A DNA stretch of 9,932 bases from assembly GCA_002335115.1 (NCBI GenBank), contig DDCR01000035.1, forward strand, positions 318 to 10,249, given 5' to 3'. Shown here one piece after another: positions 6,417 to 9,932 of this stretch. Origin of the DNA: Oceanospirillaceae bacterium UBA2001 (GTDB lineage: Bacteria; Pseudomonadota; Gammaproteobacteria; Pseudomonadales; Balneatricaceae). Numbering within the stretch: position 1 is the first letter of the stretch; every line of letters starts with the position of its first letter. The notes beneath the pieces are model-generated. The model was not told the origin of the DNA, did no database searches, and saw nothing but the letters and a program-made list of their open reading frames with translations. Both the position numbers and the translations under genes were made by a program.

Positions 6417-7610
6417 TTAACCTAATAATGGCAGTTCTGCGGCCGCCCTAATCGATAACCATTGGGCGCCCTCTTCGGTAATAACAATATTTTCTTCGTG
6501 CACCATTTGCTTTACCTGACCACTCTTATTTAAATAGGACATGCCTGGTTCAAGCGTCATAATCATGCCCACTTCTAGCACAGTATCATCCGTTGCTGTG
6601 TTAGATGGCCATTCTGTCAGGTCAGAACCCAGTCCATGACCTAAGCGTCCCACATCATTGCCTAAAGCCCCACCCGCGTGCATGATGGGCCACATTGCTC
6701 TGTACAAATCACTCGTAGTATTACCTGGTTTAGCTGCTTCAAAACCAGCATTAGTAGCTTGGTAGACAGTCCTATAGGCCGATTTTGTTTCATCTGAGCA
6801 GTCACCAAAGCACCAGTTACGATCAAAATCACAAAAATACCCTTGCCATACAGTCCCTGTATCAATGATTAATACATCCCCTGATTCGATCAGTCTATCT
6901 GTCGGACCCATAATAATATCGTCGTAACCATCGGGCCCCGAAGAAGAGACAATAAACGGTGAATGATCAGCCCCTTGACGTAACAACTCCATTCTAAATG
7001 CTGCCACCACCTCACGTTCAGTCATCCCAATTCTTGCAAAGTTTGGTAATTCAGCAAAGGCATTAGAAGTGACACCACATATGTGTGCCACCCGATTAAT
7101 TTCTGCAGCCGATTTAAGGCTGCGCAAATGCAATACTTCACGGCTCACATCAACCAAGTCGAAGTGGTTTGAAGCATATAGAGACTGTACTTGTTGCTGC
7201 GGCATCCGCAGGTGAGTTTCGCGGCCTAAGGTCATGCCTAAGCGGCCAAATCGTTTGGGTAATTCAGCTAAGGTTTGGCTGAGCAAACTGACGCCGTCAT
7301 CTTCTGGAAATGGCGAGGGCCAAGCTCGGATGTCTTCTACCCAAGTATTACTCATGCCCACCACCCCAATAGTAGGAATGACTGCAATCGGTTTGCCTGT
7401 CAAAGGCAGAATTAAAAACCAAGGTCGGGTTGGACTTTGCCAAAATTGAGTAAAGTAACCTGAAAAATACCGCACATTAGTTTCAGTGGTCAGCAGCACA
7501 GCATCTAATTTAAGTGCTCTCATCATGGTTTGCGCTCGTGCCAAACGCTGCTCAAACTCTGTAAGCAGAAACTGCCGCTGAGGAGCTTCGGTTAATGTAT
7601 ATTGAGTCAT
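6417..7610 (-). CDS. M24-family metallopeptidase (Xaa-Pro aminopeptidase/creatinase-like)
   Basis: A 397-residue cytoplasmic pita-bread enzyme with an N-terminal creatinase-like domain (about 18-155) and a catalytic domain (about 165-385). Unlike DoeA in the same window, all five dinuclear metal ligands are present: D250 in LIIDTG, D261 in GYFCDFDRN, H325 in GHGLG, E354 in LEPG and E372 in HEEN. It should therefore be a metal-dependent hydrolase of a C-N bond, such as an Xaa-Pro peptide or another small amide. The substrate cannot be named from sequence. It is the last gene of the leftward operon, 30 bp after dpaL, with GAGGT seven bases before the ATG. The context suggests it prepares or processes a substrate that yields 2,3-diaminopropionate or a similar diamino acid for DpaL. 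A second ectoine hydrolase is less likely, because the DoeA-specific motifs are missing. Confidence 0.88.
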   Translation of the reverse strand: MTQYTLTEAPQRQFLLTEFEQRLARAQTMMRALKLDAVLLTTETNVRYFSGYFTQFWQSPTRPWFLILPLTGKPIAVIPTIGVVGMSNTWVEDIRAWPSPFPEDDGVSLLSQTLAELPKRFGRLGMTLGRETHLRMPQQQVQSLYASNHFDLVDVSREVLHLRSLKSAAEINRVAHICGVTSNAFAELPNFARIGMTEREVVAAFRMELLRQGADHSPFIVSSSGPDGYDDIIMGPTDRLIESGDVLIIDTGTVWQGYFCDFDRNWCFGDCSDETKSAYRTVYQATNAGFEAAKPGNTTSDLYRAMWPIMHAGGALGNDVGRLGHGLGSDLTEWPSNTATDDTVLEVGMIMTLEPGMSYLNKSGQVKQMVHEENIVITEEGAQWLSIRAAAELPLLG

Positions 7611-7640
7611 ACTATTTACCTCGATCTGCTAAGCCGTATT

Positions 7641-8840
7641 TTACCCACCAAATACCAATTGTTGATACAGTTCAGGGTCCGTCGCACCTTCGGTACCTAG
7701 TACCAATACCTTACTGTGCTCGTTAAGGCCTAAATCAGCTCGCCACTGGGTGTTTTGTGCCCCTATTAAGCATGCAGCCAAACCTGCCACAGCAGACTCA
7801 CCCGCTTCGATGCTTGGGCTATGCTGTTCCAAGGCCTGCATACAGGGTGCTACTGCATCTTCACTTAGGGTAACAAAATCATCAGCGCCTTGGTCAAGTA
7901 TGTGCCACGCAATATGAGACACCTCACCACAAGCAAGGCCAGCCATTAATGTGTCTAAGTCCCCTTCTACCGCTTGCAGCTTGCCAGCTTTAGCACTTTC
8001 TTGTAAACAATTTGCGGCTTCTGGTTCTACAACCACAAAGCGAGGCCTTTGCTCTGCCCATAAGTCCCAAAAATAACCACAGACCGCTGCGGCTAAACCA
8101 CCTACCCCAGCTTGAATAAAAACATGGGTTGGAATGACACCATTGAGTTGTTCGACAGTTTCAGACAACATTACCGTGTAACCCAAGGCCACATTGGCCG
8201 GCACTTCTGTATAACCCTCGTAGCTGGTGTCTGAAATAATCACCCGCCCATGAAGTGCTGCATCAACAGCTGCTTGACGCACAGACTCATCATAATTTCC
8301 CGTAATCCGAATCACTTTGGCCGCATAAGCTTCCATGGCAGTTTGGCGGCCAGCAGACACATCCCGATGAATGTAAATAATACATTGGCAACCGAACATT
8401 TGTGAGCCCCAAGCGACTGAACGACCGTGGTTGCCATCCGTAGCACAACTGACCACAACGTCTTTTAATTGTTCTTTATATTGACCCGATAGCAACTGTG
8501 CCATAGTCGGTTGTTCGCCAGTAAGCTCTTCTAAGTGTTGTTGGAGGAACCGTGTGACCGCATAAGCACCGCCTAGGGCTTTAAAGCTCTTCAAATCAAA
8601 TCGTTTACTTTCGTCTTTATAATAAATTTGGCCTACGTTGGCCTGTTCAGCCATGTCCCTGAGTTCGTGCAAGTCAGTCACTTGATACTTGGGCCAACTG
8701 GAAATTGTGTCTAAAGCCTGCTTGCCTTTAGACACACTCAGCATCTCTTGGCGCTTGGTTCCATAGGCACGCTTTGCATCAGCTTTTGTATTATGAAAGT
8801 AATCGATCCGACCTGGAAAAGTCGCAGTTGATGATGTCAT
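7641..8840 (-). CDS. dpaL: 2,3-diaminopropionate ammonia-lyase
   Basis: PLP-dependent fold-type II lyase that converts 2,3-diaminopropionate to pyruvate and two ammonia by alpha,beta-elimination. The 399-residue protein aligns by eye along its length with E. coli YgeX/DpaL: KDESKRFDLKSFKALGGAYA (75-94) with the PLP lysine K87 (E. coli K77), ATDGNHGRSVAWG (133-145) with D135 (E. coli D120) and SDTSYEGYTEVP (203-214) with D204 (E. coli D189), the two aspartates implicated in catalysis on both enantiomers. IQAGVGGLAAAV (242-253), VVEPEAANC (270-278), MAGLACGE (299-306) and GESAVAGLA (347-355) complete the family pattern. GGAG lies eight bases before the ATG. Gaps of about 30 bp on each side tie it to the EamA and M24 genes. 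Close alternatives are serine/threonine dehydratases such as EutB of hydroxyectoine clusters, but those are shorter and lack the DpaL motifs. Activity on a hydroxylated diaminobutyrate is possible but untested. Confidence 0.93.
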   Translation of the reverse strand: MTSSTATFPGRIDYFHNTKADAKRAYGTKRQEMLSVSKGKQALDTISSWPKYQVTDLHELRDMAEQANVGQIYYKDESKRFDLKSFKALGGAYAVTRFLQQHLEELTGEQPTMAQLLSGQYKEQLKDVVVSCATDGNHGRSVAWGSQMFGCQCIIYIHRDVSAGRQTAMEAYAAKVIRITGNYDESVRQAAVDAALHGRVIISDTSYEGYTEVPANVALGYTVMLSETVEQLNGVIPTHVFIQAGVGGLAAAVCGYFWDLWAEQRPRFVVVEPEAANCLQESAKAGKLQAVEGDLDTLMAGLACGEVSHIAWHILDQGADDFVTLSEDAVAPCMQALEQHSPSIEAGESAVAGLAACLIGAQNTQWRADLGLNEHSKVLVLGTEGATDPELYQQLVFGG

Positions 8841-8873
8841 GTAAACAACTCCAAAATATATGCTATCGAATAA

Positions 8874-9776
8874 TTAATTGCGACTCGGCCACATCGCCTG
8901 TGCGACTCCAGCAGCAATTAAGGTAATACCCACCAGGCCTTGCAGACCTATTGCTTCACCAAATAAAAACCACGCCTGCAAAGCGACAGTCGGTGGCACT
9001 AAATAAAAGAAACTACCTACTTTTGTGGCAGCTCCTTGACGTATCATGATCATGAGCAATAAAACTGCTCCAATTGATAGTGCTAAAACCTGCCAAGCTA
9101 AGCTGACAATAAACGGCCATTGCCAGTTAACCACCCGTGTTTCAAAATTAAATGCAACGAGCAATGTCAACACTAACGCCGCGGCATATTGCAGCCAAAT
9201 AGAATTCAACAACTCTACTTCATGGCAATATTTCTTTTGATATAACGTACCTATAGAAATACCCATCAGTGCGGCAACGACAAGCACCACAGCCCAGCCA
9301 GAAAAACCGTCAAACATAGTGGTCGCATCAAGGGCAAACTGCTCCGCTAAAACTAAGTAAAGTCCAATTAAACCCATCACCAAGCCTAGCCATTGTCTTT
9401 TAGACACAGACTCGCCCAGCATCAGCCCTGCAAACAACGCCATAGTCAAAGGTTGCAGACCAATCACCATCGCACTCAGACCCGCCGGCATGCCCAATGA
9501 AATGGCTTGGAAAATGCCACCTAAATAGAGCCCATGCAAAAGCAGGCCTACCACCATGCAATGCACTACCAAACGCCAGTTGGTGGGCCAGCGACAACCC
9601 ACAACTTTAATAATTAACCACAGTGCCAACAACACCAAGGCAAACCGATAACTCAAAAGGGTAAAAGGTTCCGCATTGGTTTTACCAAATTTAGCCACCA
9701 AAAACCCAGTGCTCCAAACCCACACAAATATTAATGGCACGAGTCGTAAATAAGTGGGACTTAGGGTTAAGGACAT
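8874..9776 (-). CDS. EamA/DMT-family membrane transporter
   Basis: A 300-residue integral inner-membrane protein of the drug/metabolite transporter superfamily. About ten hydrophobic segments can be drawn (near 12-29, 38-57, 69-89, 98-119, 127-145, 158-178, 191-209, 219-241, 253-272, 278-295), arranged as two EamA repeats of five. Typical features are WSTGFLVAKF in the first helix, the PAGLSAMVIGLQPL stretch after the third, and LMLGESVSKRQWLGLVMGLIG and LFGEAIGLQGLVGITLIAAG at the ends of the two repeats. Known members mostly export amino acids or metabolites; some import. As first gene of the operon with dpaL and the M24 enzyme it may move their substrate or relieve excess of a diamino acid, but the cargo cannot be read from sequence. 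The ATG at 9776 lacks a clear Shine-Dalgarno site; a GTG at codon 13 has none either and would cut into the first helix, so the ATG is kept. Confidence 0.9.
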   Translation of the reverse strand: MSLTLSPTYLRLVPLIFVWVWSTGFLVAKFGKTNAEPFTLLSYRFALVLLALWLIIKVVGCRWPTNWRLVVHCMVVGLLLHGLYLGGIFQAISLGMPAGLSAMVIGLQPLTMALFAGLMLGESVSKRQWLGLVMGLIGLYLVLAEQFALDATTMFDGFSGWAVVLVVAALMGISIGTLYQKKYCHEVELLNSIWLQYAAALVLTLLVAFNFETRVVNWQWPFIVSLAWQVLALSIGAVLLLMIMIRQGAATKVGSFFYLVPPTVALQAWFLFGEAIGLQGLVGITLIAAGVAQAMWPSRN

Positions 9777-9827
9777 AACAGTTTTTAGGCTAAAAATGGG
9801 TCGGGTATTTTGTCATATACTAGCGCT

Positions 9828-9855
9828 TTTATATATAGGCCAAAAGTCTATCCAA
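9828..9855 (-). promoter_or_regulatory. Sigma70-like promoter of the EamA-dpaL-M24 operon
   Basis: On the - strand, TTGGAT (9855-9850) and TATAAA (9833-9828) are separated by 16 bases. Transcription would start near 9821, giving a leader of about 45 bases before the transporter ATG. An overlapping alternative uses TTGGCC (9843-9838) with a TATATG hexamer 18 bases further on. The AT-rich TATATATAAAA block makes a promoter here likely even if the exact hexamers are unsure. Confidence 0.45.
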
Positions 9856-9932
9856 CCGGATTTTAGACGCCACCTGCAATGCACTTTTTCCACTCCCCAT
9901 TTAAATATTATTAGCCTTATCAACCTTATCAA

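Overview
The window looks like chromosome of a marine or salt-tolerant gammaproteobacterium. This is inferred from gene content (ectoine catabolism, an HlyU-family small protein) and from base composition that by eye is slightly AT-rich. No 16S, tRNA or other taxonomic marker is present, so the assignment is an inference. There are no mobile elements, CRISPR arrays or RNA genes that I can support.

Left third, + strand (1-4045): the 3' part of a hydantoinase/oxoprolinase-family gene cut by the window edge, then doeA (ectoine hydrolase) and doeB (N-alpha-acetyl-diaminobutyrate deacetylase). DoeA opens the ectoine ring to N-alpha-acetyl-L-2,4-diaminobutyrate and DoeB removes the acetyl group to give diaminobutyrate. 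doeA and doeB are 11 bp apart and form a tight pair. A 12-bp perfect palindrome just upstream of the doeA ribosome binding site is a candidate operator. The later genes of the published pathway (DoeD transaminase, DoeC dehydrogenase, DoeX or EnuR regulators, dedicated ectoine transporters) are not in view.

Middle (4046-6138), - strand: a small HlyU-family gene with its own terminator, then mmsA (CoA-acylating methylmalonate/malonate-semialdehyde dehydrogenase), separated by a strong bidirectional terminator at 4597-4626. The HlyU-family gene converges on doeB.

Right third (6417-9776), - strand: a compact three-gene operon transcribed leftward, with gaps of about 30 bp: an EamA/DMT-family membrane transporter, dpaL (2,3-diaminopropionate ammonia-lyase) and a second M24-family 'pita-bread' enzyme. 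A sigma70-like promoter lies upstream of the transporter and a probable terminator follows the M24 gene.

The unifying theme is catabolism of diamino acids and their cyclic or acylated derivatives: ring opening (DoeA, possibly the oxoprolinase-family protein), deacylation (DoeB), PLP-dependent ammonia elimination (DpaL), semialdehyde oxidation (MmsA) and transport (EamA). The ectoine steps are well supported. Joining the dpaL operon and mmsA to them is inference. The most interesting open question is what the EamA-DpaL-M24 operon acts on beside doeAB; a hydroxyectoine branch or an unknown diaminopropionate-containing compound are the two ideas offered.
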